Shown here piece by piece: positions 8,175 through 17,138 of a DNA stretch of 64,000 bases. Source of the DNA: JAITWN01 sp964437335. Its GTDB lineage: Bacteria; Pseudomonadota; Gammaproteobacteria; SZUA-140. Position numbers and translations under genes: made by a program. The notes below the pieces were generated by a model. It was given only the letters and a program-made list of their open reading frames with translations, did no database searches and was not told the DNA's origin. The stretch's first letter is position 1, and the number at the start of each line of letters is the position of its first letter. The DNA lies in contig CAYTGL010000006.1 of assembly GCA_964437335.1 (NCBI GenBank), positions 40,345-104,344 of the forward strand. Direction: 5' to 3'.

Positions 8175-8280
8175 CGCGGATTTTTTTTCAGCGATGGGAA
8201 TGTATAACCGGAGTCCGGGTCCGCCGACTGCGGGCGCCAGAGATGGTGATGCCACGCCGATCGCTTCGGCAATCTCCCGC

Positions 8281-10023
8281 TTACGGCAGGCGATTGATGG
8301 CCTCGAGCGCGGCGCTGATCCGTTCCGTGCTTTCCATACGCAGGATGCGTCTCGCCTCGGGAACGAGGGCGGACAGGTCGCTGTTGGCGATGACCTGCTT
8401 GACTTCGAGCAGCGTAGCCGGATACATGCTGAACTCACGCAGCCCCATTCCCAGCAACAGCCGGGTATAGCGCGGCTCACCCGCCATCTCGCCACACATC
8501 CCGACCGGAATCCCGGCACGGCGCCCGGCATTGATCGTCATCTGGATGAGCCGGAGTATCGCCGGATGCAGCGGGTCATACAGGTAATTGACCTCCTCGT
8601 CACGGCGATCGACGGCCAGCGTATACTGGATCAGGTCATTGGTGCCGATCGATAGAAAATCGAGGCGACGGGTAAACGTCCCTGCAGCCAGCGCAGCGGC
8701 CGGCACCTCGATCATCGCGCCAATCCGGATACCGGGATCGAAATCGACGCCGTTGCGCGCGAGCAACGCCTTCTCCTCGTCGATCAGGCGCAACACCTGC
8801 AGCAATTCGCCCTCGCTGGAGAGCATCGGGATCATCATGCGCACCGGGCCCAGTGCCGACGCCCGGAGAATCGCGCGCAGCTGCGGCGAGAACAGCGCGG
8901 GGTCCTTGAGACTCCAGCGTATCGCGCGCAGACCCATCGCGGGATTCATGCCATTAGCGCTTTCGCGGCCGTGTTTCCCCAGGCACTTGTCGGCGCCGAG
9001 ATCCAGAGTGCGTATCGTGACGGGCGCGCCGCTCATCTCGAGAACGGCGCGCGTATAAGCCTCATATTGCTCCTCCTCGTCCGGCAGTATCTCGCGGTTT
9101 ATGAACAGCATCTCTGTACGAAACAACCCGACGCCGGAAGCGCCGACCCGCCTGCTTGTAGCGAAATCCTCTTCAATCTCGACATTGGCCATCAGCGTGA
9201 TCGCCTGGCCGTCGCGCGTGACCGCGGGTTGCTTGCTGGTTTTGTTCAGCCCGGCAAGGTAGCGTTTCTCCTCGCGCTGGCTGTCGCGGAAGAACTCCAG
9301 CTCGGGCGCACCGGGCGCCGCGATCACGATGCCCTGCCGGGCATTGATGATGACCATTTCGTCCTGGCGCAGAAAATTCCGCGCATGATGCACGCCGGCA
9401 ATCGCCGGTATCCCCAGACTGCGGGCCAGGATTGCGGTATGCGAGTTCGCGCCGCCGTACTCCGTCACGAAGGCTGCGACGCCCTGCTGCTGCATGTGCA
9501 GCGTCTCGGCAGGAGACAGATCGTCGGCGATCAGGATCGCGCCACGCAGATTGTAGTTATGAACTTCAGTACGGAAATCGCAATGTCCCTGGAGGTTGCG
9601 CTGGATACGGTTGACGACATGGTCGATATCATCCTTGCGTGCGCGCAGATAGGCATCGTCCAGTTCCTCGAAAACCCGCACCAGCGCGTCGCGCTGCTGT
9701 TTTAGCGCCCATTCGGCGTTGCACTGGCGGGATTCAATGATACTGATCGGCCCCTCCAGGATGACGCTGTCATCGAGCATGAGCAAATGGGTATCAATGA
9801 AGAAGGCGACTTCTTCCGGAGTATCTCCGGGGATGCGGTTGCGAATCGCCCTGACTTGCTGCTTGGCCTTGCGCAGAGCGGTCCTGAAGCGGGCGATTTC
9901 CTCGTGCAGCAGGGGTCTCGGGATCGTGTACTCAGTGACGTTGATCTCGTCACGCTTGAGGATCGCCGCCTTGCCTATGACAACGCCTCTGGATACGCTT
10001 ATTCCGGTCAGTATCAGGGTCAT
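8281..10023 (-). CDS. ptsI: PTS enzyme I (PEP-protein phosphotransferase)
   Basis: Enzyme I, 580 aa, takes phosphate from phosphoenolpyruvate and passes it to HPr. The phosphorylatable His195 lies in GGANSHTAILARSLGIPAIAG; the C-terminal PEP-binding barrel contains LFRTEMLF, the MIPMLSS block and GMCGEMAG. There is no N-terminal GAF domain, so this is the short PtsI type rather than the GAF-containing EI-Ntr (PtsP), although the gene sits in a regulatory PTS cluster with no permease. It follows the HPr gene by 42 nt and is the last gene of the rpoN-ptsN-hprK-rapZ-IIA-HPr series. Confidence 0.95.
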   Translation of the reverse strand: MTLILTGISVSRGVVIGKAAILKRDEINVTEYTIPRPLLHEEIARFRTALRKAKQQVRAIRNRIPGDTPEEVAFFIDTHLLMLDDSVILEGPISIIESRQCNAEWALKQQRDALVRVFEELDDAYLRARKDDIDHVVNRIQRNLQGHCDFRTEVHNYNLRGAILIADDLSPAETLHMQQQGVAAFVTEYGGANSHTAILARSLGIPAIAGVHHARNFLRQDEMVIINARQGIVIAAPGAPELEFFRDSQREEKRYLAGLNKTSKQPAVTRDGQAITLMANVEIEEDFATSRRVGASGVGLFRTEMLFINREILPDEEEQYEAYTRAVLEMSGAPVTIRTLDLGADKCLGKHGRESANGMNPAMGLRAIRWSLKDPALFSPQLRAILRASALGPVRMMIPMLSSEGELLQVLRLIDEEKALLARNGVDFDPGIRIGAMIEVPAAALAAGTFTRRLDFLSIGTNDLIQYTLAVDRRDEEVNYLYDPLHPAILRLIQMTINAGRRAGIPVGMCGEMAGEPRYTRLLLGMGLREFSMYPATLLEVKQVIANSDLSALVPEARRILRMESTERISAALEAINRLP

Positions 10024-10065
10024 GGGCCATAGAACTCCCCGGTCAGGCGTATGTTCCCTATTCGG

Positions 10066-10338
10066 TCAGGCGTCCTCTCCGAAGCGCCTCTGTATCAATT
10101 CCTCTATCCGGTTGACCGCCTCTTCCTCGTCGCCGCCTTCCGCGATGACTTCTATCGAAGTTCCCCGGCCGGCGGCGAGCATCATCACGCCCATGATGCT
10201 CTTGCCATTCACTTTCCTGCTCCCGCGCGCCAGAAACACCTCGGACTCGAATCCGGACGCCAGCGTGACAAGTTTTGCCGCGGCACGCGCATGAAGACCC
10301 AGTTTGTTGACTATATAGACCTCTCTGCGAGCTGTCAT
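10066..10338 (-). CDS. ptsH: HPr phosphocarrier protein
   Basis: 90-aa phosphocarrier. His16 in KLGLHARAAAKLV accepts phosphate from enzyme I. Ser47 in GKSIMGVMML is the site that HPr kinase phosphorylates in organisms that have HprK, and hprK is three genes upstream, so dual phosphorylation is likely. The start codon overlaps the stop of the IIA gene by one base (TGATG). Confidence 0.95.
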   Translation of the reverse strand: MTARREVYIVNKLGLHARAAAKLVTLASGFESEVFLARGSRKVNGKSIMGVMMLAAGRGTSIEVIAEGGDEEEAVNRIEELIQRRFGEDA

Positions 10339-10742
10339 CAGTGCTCCTGATCCGCGCCACAGCGGAAAATGCCTTCCTGACCGCCGCTCAGGGCCTTCGC
10401 CGCGAGCTGCGTGATATTGAGTGCAGGATAATTCATCAGACGCACCAGCATCGGCAGATTCATGCCGGAGATCACGATGATGTGTTCATTGTCTCGTATA
10501 AGCGCCGTCGCGATGTTGCTCGGCGTCGAACCGTACATGTCGGTCAGTACAATCACACCGTCGCCCTGATCGATCGACCTGACTGCGTCCCTGGCCTGTA
10601 CCAGCACCTTGTCAGGATCACAACCCGAAGTGACCGATATGACCGACACCGGCAGCGGGCGGCCGCCCAGCATCGAGGTTGCGGTCTCTAACAGCGACTC
10701 CCCGATCCTATTGTGGGAAATCAGGCACAGGCCGACTCTCAT
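10338..10742 (-). CDS. Mannose-family PTS IIA protein
   Basis: 134-aa IIA component of the mannose/fructose/sorbose family. His10 in LCLISHNRIGESLL is the phosphorylation site, and TDMYGSTPSNIA is the conserved active-site loop. No IIB, IIC or IID gene is nearby, so it probably works as a free regulatory phosphoprotein. It overlaps rapZ by 4 nt and the HPr gene by 1 nt, showing tight translational coupling. Confidence 0.92.
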   Translation of the reverse strand: MRVGLCLISHNRIGESLLETATSMLGGRPLPVSVISVTSGCDPDKVLVQARDAVRSIDQGDGVIVLTDMYGSTPSNIATALIRDNEHIIVISGMNLPMLVRLMNYPALNITQLAAKALSGGQEGIFRCGADQEH

Positions 10743-11599
10743 GCCAGCTCCCGATGACGGATCATCACGTTGTCACGCGAGCGCCGGAAGTGAGAAGCCA
10801 GTGCCTCGACCAGGTAGACTGACCGGTGCTGGCCTCCGGTACAGCCGATCGCAATGCTGATGTAATTACGGTTCTCGGCCTCGAACGAGGGAATCCAGCG
10901 TTCGAGAAAGGTACGGATATCCTCGAACATCTGCCTGACACCCGGCTGCTGCTCGAGGAATTTGATCACTTCGGGATCGGTGCCCTTGCGCAGCCGCAAT
11001 TGCGGATCCCAGTAGGGATTTGGCAGGCAGCGGATATCGAATACGAAATCAACGTCCGCCGGAATGCCATGTTTGTAGCCGAAGGACAGGAACTGCAGCG
11101 AAAGTGACGGCAGCTTGCGCTTGACGATGCGTTCCCTGACGATGCCGCGCAACTGGTGGACATTCAGGTTGCTGGTGTCGATCTGCAGATCGGCGCTGAT
11201 CGAGATAGGCGACAGCAGCTTGCGTTCTTCGACGATGGCCTCGGTCAGCGAGACGCCGGAACGGGTCAGTGGGTGCTTGCGCCGGGTCTCACTGAATCGT
11301 TTGATCAGGACGGTGTCGGACGCGGTCAGGAACACGACCTCGCAGGTGATCCCCCTGCCCCTGATCCCGTCGACTATCTCGCTGAACCGGCCGAGATCAC
11401 GCACCAGGTTGCGCGCGTCTATGCCGACTGCGACGTTGTCAATGTTGCGTTTCGAGGCGCTGTCGGTCATCTGCCCGGTGAACTGCGACAGCAGCCCGAG
11501 CGGCAGATTGTCGATGCAGTAGTAATCCTGGTCCTCGAGGGCCTGCAAGGCGATACTTTTTCCGGACCCCGACAGGCCGCTGATGATCAGCAGTCTCAT
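10739..11599 (-). CDS. rapZ: RNase adapter / nucleotide-binding protein RapZ
   Basis: 286 aa. The N-terminal P-loop GLSGSGKS is at residues 8-15. The C-terminal half has the RapZ blocks SFGYKHGIPADVDFVFDIR, CLPNPYW and AIGCTGGQHRSVYLVE. In enterobacteria RapZ directs the GlmZ small RNA to RNase E and so controls amino-sugar supply; whether that target exists here cannot be seen. It overlaps hprK and the IIA gene by 4 nt each. Confidence 0.96.
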   Translation of the reverse strand: MRLLIISGLSGSGKSIALQALEDQDYYCIDNLPLGLLSQFTGQMTDSASKRNIDNVAVGIDARNLVRDLGRFSEIVDGIRGRGITCEVVFLTASDTVLIKRFSETRRKHPLTRSGVSLTEAIVEERKLLSPISISADLQIDTSNLNVHQLRGIVRERIVKRKLPSLSLQFLSFGYKHGIPADVDFVFDIRCLPNPYWDPQLRLRKGTDPEVIKFLEQQPGVRQMFEDIRTFLERWIPSFEAENRNYISIAIGCTGGQHRSVYLVEALASHFRRSRDNVMIRHRELA

Positions 11600-12555
11600 G
11601 CGTCACCCTCAAGGATCTGCCGCTGCTGGCGCTCGATGAACACCTGGCTCGCATTATAGCCCTTCAGCAGCAGTATATGATTGCGCACCGCCCCCTCCAC
11701 GAGGACAGCAAGATTGTGGCCGGGAACCACTGGCAGCGTGATTTGCGGCACCTCGACATCGAGTATGGTCAGGTAGCGGTGACTTCCCTCCAACCGGTCG
11801 AGCTGCGCCAGTTCCTGATCGCTCATTCGCTGCAGATCGATGATCAGCCGCAGGTTCTTGTTGAGCTTGACGACGCTGTCGCCGAACATCGCGCGGATGT
11901 TCAGCACGCCGAGCCCGCGAACCTCGAGGAAACCGATCAGCCCGGACGGGCAGCAGCCGTTCAGTTCATCCGGTGCGATGCGGCGAAATTCCGGCGAGTC
12001 ATCGGCGACAAGGCGGTGATTGCGACTGATCAGCTCGAGCGCCAGCTCGCTCTTGCCGATACCGCTCTTTCCGGTCAACAGTACGCCTATACCGAGTACT
12101 TCCATAAAAACGCCATGCAGATTCATGCGTTCGGCAAGGACGTTGGACAGGTAGTGCTGAAGGTGACTGATGATCTTGTAGCCGGCAAGGTTGCTGCGGA
12201 ACAACGGGATAGCACCAGCGTCCGCCATGGTGACGAAATAGTCTGCGACCTTCTCGCCGTCGCTGACGATGACGCAGGCCGTATTCCCGGAAAAGAGGCG
12301 CTCCAGGAGAACGGCGCGCGCAGCCTGGTCGAGATCGGCGAGGTAAGCCCTTTCGACCGGCCCGATGACCTGGATCCGGCAGGGATGGACAGGATTCAGA
12401 TGCCCGGCCCAGGAAACGATGGACGGATTTCGCGCGGTGCTGGCGTCCTCCGGCTCGATCTGGCGTTCCCCACCCGTGAGGCCCGCGACCCAGGACAGGT
12501 CCAGCCGCTCTGCATGGGCATCGAACAGTTCCGCCGTTGTAATACCGCTGCTCAT
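11596..12555 (-). CDS. hprK: HPr kinase/phosphorylase
   Basis: Serine kinase/phosphorylase of HPr, 319 aa from the ATG at 12555. The P-loop GKSGIGKS is at residues 162-169 after the conserved HGVFMEVLGIGVL, followed by the SRNHRLVADD and IRGLG-like (VRGLGVLNIR) blocks. I prefer ATG 12555, 4 nt after the ptsN stop, because MSSGITTAELFD matches the usual HprK N-terminus; a GTG at 12594 inside ptsN would add 13 residues. Present in some beta- and gammaproteobacteria in this same gene cluster, where it is thought to tune the regulatory PTS. Confidence 0.95.
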   Translation of the reverse strand: MSSGITTAELFDAHAERLDLSWVAGLTGGERQIEPEDASTARNPSIVSWAGHLNPVHPCRIQVIGPVERAYLADLDQAARAVLLERLFSGNTACVIVSDGEKVADYFVTMADAGAIPLFRSNLAGYKIISHLQHYLSNVLAERMNLHGVFMEVLGIGVLLTGKSGIGKSELALELISRNHRLVADDSPEFRRIAPDELNGCCPSGLIGFLEVRGLGVLNIRAMFGDSVVKLNKNLRLIIDLQRMSDQELAQLDRLEGSHRYLTILDVEVPQITLPVVPGHNLAVLVEGAVRNHILLLKGYNASQVFIERQQRQILEGDA

Positions 12556-12559
12556 GTAG

Positions 12560-13051
12560 TTAAGCGGAGGGTCCTGCCGCCTTCTTTGCGCCACCCTGAC
12601 GCCAGGATATCAGCAACTGGTAGATTTCATTGCCGGTTCGCGCGGCGTGCATCTGCTCGCAGAATTTGATATCGCTGAACATCTCGGCCAGCGTCGCGAG
12701 GATATCCAGATGTTCCCCGGTCGACTGCTCCGGAACCAGCAAGCCGCAGATCATGTCGACCGGACGGCCGTCCCCGGCGTCGAACTCGACGCCATCGGTG
12801 AGTCGCAGGAAGGCGCACACGGCATGATCGAGGCTTTTCAGCCTGCCGTGCGGTATGGCCACGCCGTGGCCGAGGCCAGTGCTGCCGAGACGCTCTCGCT
12901 CGATGAGGCTGGTGAACACCTCGGACCGGGCGAGCGTGGAGTCACCAGCCGTCATCAACTCGCTGATCAGCTCCAGCGCTCGCTTTTTGCTGCTGACGTT
13001 GCTGCGGGTGGCGACCCGCTCGGGCCTGAACAAATTTTCCAACGCGCTCAT
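12560..13051 (-). CDS. ptsN: Nitrogen-type PTS IIA protein
   Basis: IIA-Ntr, 163 aa. His68 in GVAIPHGRLKSL is the phosphorylated residue; the following FDAGDGRPVDMICGLLVP and EHLDILATLAEMFSD are family blocks. Receives phosphate from the HPr-like protein and regulates potassium and nitrogen/stress responses in relatives. The gene lies 41 nt after rpoN with no room for hpf, which usually separates the two. Confidence 0.96.
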   Translation of the reverse strand: MSALENLFRPERVATRSNVSSKKRALELISELMTAGDSTLARSEVFTSLIERERLGSTGLGHGVAIPHGRLKSLDHAVCAFLRLTDGVEFDAGDGRPVDMICGLLVPEQSTGEHLDILATLAEMFSDIKFCEQMHAARTGNEIYQLLISWRQGGAKKAAGPSA

Positions 13052-13092
13052 TATGTAACCTGTATCGAGATAGTTTGACTTCTAGTCAGGAT

Positions 13093-14631
13093 TCAAACCA
13101 GGCGCTTCCGTTCGCTCGATGACTGTATCGACAGCGATTCACGGTATTTCGCGATGGTCCTGCGCGCGACGTTGATCCCCTGCTGCTTGAGCATCAGGGC
13201 GATCTTGCTGTCGCTGAGCGGCTTGCCCCTGTCCTCCGCGGCGACGAATTTCCTGATCAGCGCGCGGATCGCAGTAGCCGAACACTCGCCGCCACTGTCA
13301 GTGCTGACATGGCTGGAAAAGAAATATTTCAATTCGAAGATCCCGCGCGGGGTGTGCATGAACTTCTGGGTAGTGACCCTGGAAATCGTCGATTCGTGCA
13401 TGTCGACGGTCTTGGCGACGTCATGCAGCACCAGCGCCTTCATCGCCTCCTCGCCATGTTCGAGGAATCCGCGCTGCCGCTCGACGATGCAGGTCGCAAC
13501 CTTGAGCAGGGTGTCATTACGGCTCTGCAGGCTCTTGACGAACCAACGCGCTTCCTGCAACTGGTTTCTCATATAGGCATTGTCCGCGCTGTTGTCGGCG
13601 CGCTTGACCAGGCGGGCATAGCCGGCATTGATGCGCACCCGCGGCATCGCCTCGGGGTTGAGTTCGACCTTCCAGGCGTCCTTTTCCCGCGTCACGATGA
13701 CATCAGGAATGATATATTCGATCTTCCTGTCGGTAATCAGGCTGCCCGGGTTCGGATTAACCGATTGGACCAGGCTGATGACCTGCAGCAGTTCCTCCTG
13801 GGAACATTTCAGCTTGCGCATCAGCTGGGCATACTCCCGTCTGCCCAGCAGTTCGATATGGGTATTGACGACCTCCTTCGCTTCCTCGAGCCACGGCGTC
13901 GAGGGATCGCAATACTGCAGCTGGATCAGGATGCATTCACGCAGATCGCGCGCACCGACACCGACCGGATCGAAGTGCTGTATCCTCCGCAGCACGGTCT
14001 CAACCTCTTCGATCTCGAGATCCTCCAGTTCCTTGACCAGTACCTCGCGGATCTCCTCGAGCGAGTCTCCGAGGTAACCGCGGTCGTCGATTCCATCGAT
14101 GATCGACATCGCAATCACGCGATCACGGTCGCTGAAATGACTCATCTGCATCTGCCACTCGAGGTGCTCATGCAGCGTCTCGGAGGAGCGGTTCTGATTG
14201 TCGAATTCGAAACCTTCGGAGTCCGCTGCGTGACTGAGGGGCAGCATCGGGGCGTCGTAGATATCCTCCCAGATGCTGTCGACCGGCAAATCCTCCGGGT
14301 TGCTCAGTTCCGTACGGGTGACGGCCTCCTGAAGTTCGACGACGGAATCATCAGACTCGTAATTGACGTTCTGCAGTCCGTCCGGATCTGGCTCGACGCT
14401 CAAGGAGCCGTTTTCGATCACGCCATTCGCCGCCTCGCCGCCATCACCGTCATCGCCATCATCACCGCTGCCGCCGTCTTCCGACAGCTCGAGCATCATG
14501 TTCGAGTCGAGCGCTTCCTGGATCTCTTCACGAAGCTCCATTGTCGACAGCTGCAACAAACGTATCGCCTGTTGCAGTTGCGGCGTCATGGTCAGATGCT
14601 GACCGAGGCGAATTTGAAGGGTTTGTTTCAT
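13093..14631 (-). CDS. rpoN: RNA polymerase sigma-54 factor
   Basis: 512 aa. Region I is the glutamine/leucine-rich start (LGQHLTMTPQLQQAIRLLQL), region II is an acidic spacer (about 50-150, including a run of Gly-Asp), and region III ends with the RpoN box ARRTIAKYRESL that contacts the -24 element. Length and layout are normal. It stands between lptB and ptsN, the standard gammaproteobacterial location. Confidence 0.97.
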   Translation of the reverse strand: MKQTLQIRLGQHLTMTPQLQQAIRLLQLSTMELREEIQEALDSNMMLELSEDGGSGDDGDDGDGGEAANGVIENGSLSVEPDPDGLQNVNYESDDSVVELQEAVTRTELSNPEDLPVDSIWEDIYDAPMLPLSHAADSEGFEFDNQNRSSETLHEHLEWQMQMSHFSDRDRVIAMSIIDGIDDRGYLGDSLEEIREVLVKELEDLEIEEVETVLRRIQHFDPVGVGARDLRECILIQLQYCDPSTPWLEEAKEVVNTHIELLGRREYAQLMRKLKCSQEELLQVISLVQSVNPNPGSLITDRKIEYIIPDVIVTREKDAWKVELNPEAMPRVRINAGYARLVKRADNSADNAYMRNQLQEARWFVKSLQSRNDTLLKVATCIVERQRGFLEHGEEAMKALVLHDVAKTVDMHESTISRVTTQKFMHTPRGIFELKYFFSSHVSTDSGGECSATAIRALIRKFVAAEDRGKPLSDSKIALMLKQQGINVARRTIAKYRESLSIQSSSERKRLV

Positions 14632-14737
14632 CTGCGACCGGTAATGCGGCGTCGGCGACTTCCGCGTTCTGTAATTTTAATACAGTTTGAAGGCGATATA
14701 GTGTAACGCAGCCATTCCCGTGATCAACTTGTCCGGC

Positions 14738-15463
14738 CTAGAGGCGAAAATCGGCGCCCAGATACACTTCCCGCACCCGCGTGTCGGCCAGAATCTCCTC
14801 CGGCCTCCCCTCGGACAAAATCGCGCCCTCATTCATGATGTAGGCGCGCTCGCAGATCCCAAGCGTCTCCCTGACATTGTGATCGGTGATCAGGATGCCG
14901 ATGCCCTTGTCACGCAGATATCTGATTATGCGCTGAATATCCAGAACGGACAGGGGGTCGACGCCGGCGAACGGCTCGTCAAGCAGCACGAAACGCGGCT
15001 CCATCGCCAAGGTACGCGCGATCTCGACGCGCCTGCGCTCGCCCCCCGACAGGCTCATGCCCCGGGAATCCCGCAGGTGCGCGATATGAAACTCCTCCAG
15101 AAGTTCCGCCGCCCGCTGCTCCTGTCCGGCCTTGTCCAGATCTTCCCTGGCCTGGAGCACCGCGAGCAGGTTGTCGGCCACCGTCAGCTTGCGGAACACC
15201 GACGCTTCCTGCGGCAAATAACCGATGCCCATACGCGCCCTGACGTGCATCGGATAGTTGGTGATAATACGCTCATTGAGCGTGATTGACCCCTCACCGC
15301 ACGGCACCAGCCCGACAATCATGTAGAAACAGGTCGTCTTGCCCGCCCCGTTTGGACCGAGCAATCCGACGATCTCACCCGCGACGATACGCATCGACAC
15401 ATCGCTGACAACCTTGCGGCCGCGGTAGCTCTTGCTGATCCTGTTGACGCCGAGCAGGTCCAT
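14738..15463 (-). CDS. lptB: LPS export ABC ATPase LptB
   Basis: 241-aa cytoplasmic ATPase of the LptBFG-C-A-DE lipopolysaccharide bridge. Walker A GPNGAGKT at 36-43, signature LSGGERRR, Walker B FVLLDEPFAGVDP and H-loop ITDHNVRETL are present. The ATG at 15463 is chosen since MDLLGVNRISKSYRGRKVV aligns with the normal LptB N-terminus; ATG 15478 or GTG 15487 would extend it into lptA. The gap to lptA is 4 nt. lptF/lptG are not in the window. Confidence 0.96.
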   Translation of the reverse strand: MDLLGVNRISKSYRGRKVVSDVSMRIVAGEIVGLLGPNGAGKTTCFYMIVGLVPCGEGSITLNERIITNYPMHVRARMGIGYLPQEASVFRKLTVADNLLAVLQAREDLDKAGQEQRAAELLEEFHIAHLRDSRGMSLSGGERRRVEIARTLAMEPRFVLLDEPFAGVDPLSVLDIQRIIRYLRDKGIGILITDHNVRETLGICERAYIMNEGAILSEGRPEEILADTRVREVYLGADFRL

Positions 15464-15467
15464 CCGA

Positions 15468-16007
15468 TCAGCGGGCATCCTGTTCACCGGCGGGCGACGC
15501 CGGATTCGCCTGTCGCGGCGGAATCACGATGCGGATCCGGCCGTCTTCGGATTCCTTCGTGGCGCTCACCACATCTTGCTCGGCGTCGTAACTGATGAAG
15601 TCGCCGGTAAACTCGACATCCTGACGCCATATATAAGCGTCGTGCTCGAGCACCAGTCGCTCGGGGTGCGCGAAGTACTGCATACGCCGGGCGTTCGCCA
15701 GCATGTCTTTGTCATCGCCTTCCAACCGCTGACGGAAGCGGGCGGGCTCGCCGAGCGCCTCGAGGCGGCTGATCTTCCTGTGCTCATCATGGTAAATATG
15801 CACGGTATCCGCTTCGAGGCGGATCGTACCCTGGCTGTAGATGACGTTGCCGCGATAGATGCTCACGCCCTTGAGGTCGTCGATTTGCACGCTGTCTGCC
15901 TCGAGATGGATCGGCTGTTCCCTGTCACTATCAAGGGCCGCGGCGACGGGTGGGAACGCCAGCAATGCCAAAACCAGTATCGGGGCGGCGGCACTACCAG
16001 GGTACAT
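15468..16007 (-). CDS. lptA: LPS transport periplasmic protein LptA
   Basis: 179-aa periplasmic bridge protein. A signal peptide (residues 1 to about 23, ending AAALDSD) precedes the OstA domain with the QPIHLEADSVQIDDLKGVSIYRGNV opening typical of LptA. The ATG at 16007 gives a proper signal peptide and overlaps lptC by 14 nt; longer frames upstream lie within lptC. Confidence 0.93.
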   Translation of the reverse strand: MYPGSAAAPILVLALLAFPPVAAALDSDREQPIHLEADSVQIDDLKGVSIYRGNVIYSQGTIRLEADTVHIYHDEHRKISRLEALGEPARFRQRLEGDDKDMLANARRMQYFAHPERLVLEHDAYIWRQDVEFTGDFISYDAEQDVVSATKESEDGRIRIVIPPRQANPASPAGEQDAR

Positions 16008-16566
16008 AGTCACCACGCACGTCGGACAGCAGATGGATGCGACGCAAATCAAACTCGACCTTCATGCCCGTCGACCAGGTGGTGCCAGCCCCCTGGACGA
16101 TCCTGACCGGATCGGCGGTTGCGGCGTGCTTGTCGTCCAGCCAGATCTGAAGCTCATCGGTGAATACCTCGAAATCCTGGTTATCGATCACGCCCGCATA
16201 CTGGATATGGACCTCGCCGCTCAGTGACACTGACCGGTCGGTGTCCAGTATCAAGCCTTTTTGCGCGGATATCTCCCAGATCCTGCGATTGTCCTCAAAG
16301 AACAAAAGGCGCGGGCGCGCCAGCGTCGACTGCTCCGTATCCGGGTAATGATACAGGTTTTCGGCGAGCAGCGTGTGCTTCAGCGCCCCCTGCGCATCCA
16401 TTTCGTCGAGCGTGAATACGGACAGGTAATAATCGAACTCTTCAATGACGGGAGCCTGGTATTCAATGGTTCCCAGATCCACGCGATGCAGCCACCAGCC
16501 GCTGGCAACCACAGCGGCAATCAGCAGAATATAGGTAAGCGGACGTTTGTCGGTAAATATGCGCAT
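15994..16566 (-). CDS. lptC: LPS export protein LptC
   Basis: 190-aa bitopic inner-membrane protein: one N-terminal helix (about 10-25) and a periplasmic beta-jellyroll that hands lipopolysaccharide from LptBFG to LptA. The order kdsC-lptC-lptA-lptB and the weak but typical FTLDEMDAQGALKHTLLAENLYHYP block support the call. Confidence 0.92.
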   Translation of the reverse strand: MRIFTDKRPLTYILLIAAVVASGWWLHRVDLGTIEYQAPVIEEFDYYLSVFTLDEMDAQGALKHTLLAENLYHYPDTEQSTLARPRLLFFEDNRRIWEISAQKGLILDTDRSVSLSGEVHIQYAGVIDNQDFEVFTDELQIWLDDKHAATADPVRIVQGAGTTWSTGMKVEFDLRRIHLLSDVRGDYVPW

Positions 16567-16599
16567 TGGCGCCGCCGTGTCATCCGGGACCCGGCCTGG

Positions 16600-17133
16600 T
16601 CACGAATCGGTGGAAAGATAGCTGTCCCAACGGGATGCAAGCACGCCCCGGGCCTGCATGATCAGTTCGCAGACATCACGCGCCGCGCCGCGGCCACCGC
16701 AGCTCGGTGTGATCCAGTCGGCGTGCTTCCTGACCAGTTCGTGGGCGTCATTGACCGCTATCGCAAGTCCGGAGCGACGCAGCATCGGGAGATCGACGAC
16801 ATCGTCGCCGACGCAGGCGATCTCGAAAGTATCAAGCCCGGCTGTCTGCCTGAGTTGCTCGAAGGCCGGCAGCTTGTCCTGCCAGCCCTGAAACACGAGG
16901 TCGATGCCCAGCCCAGACATGCGATGGGTGACCGCGCCCGAATTGCGGCCACTGATGATACCGATCCGCACCCCGGATTCCTGCAGCATCTTCATGCCGT
17001 GGCCATCACGCGAATTGAAGACCTTGTGTTCGCGGCCGTCGCAATCGATGAATAACCCGCCGTCGGTCAGCACGCCGTCGACATCGAAGACGACCAGTCG
17101 TATGCGTCGCGCCTTGTCGAGGATCTCCTGCAT
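16600..17133 (-). CDS. kdsC: 3-deoxy-D-manno-octulosonate 8-phosphate phosphatase
   Basis: 177-aa HAD-family phosphatase of Kdo synthesis. Motif I VFDVDGVLTDGG supplies Asp17 and Asp19; motif II is GIISGRNSGAV, and motif III/IV the later KLPAFEQL and GDDVVDLPML. The small cap-less length is typical of KdsC. It starts 5 nt after kdsD, whose product makes the Kdo precursor arabinose 5-phosphate. Confidence 0.95.
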   Translation of the reverse strand: MQEILDKARRIRLVVFDVDGVLTDGGLFIDCDGREHKVFNSRDGHGMKMLQESGVRIGIISGRNSGAVTHRMSGLGIDLVFQGWQDKLPAFEQLRQTAGLDTFEIACVGDDVVDLPMLRRSGLAIAVNDAHELVRKHADWITPSCGGRGAARDVCELIMQARGVLASRWDSYLSTDS

Positions 17134-17138
17134 GTCGA

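Noticed and set aside
14669..14685. CTGT-N9-ACAG sequence between rpoN and lptB, resembling a LexA box
   Set aside because: LexA sites have 8, not 9, central bases, and SOS control of rpoN is not expected.
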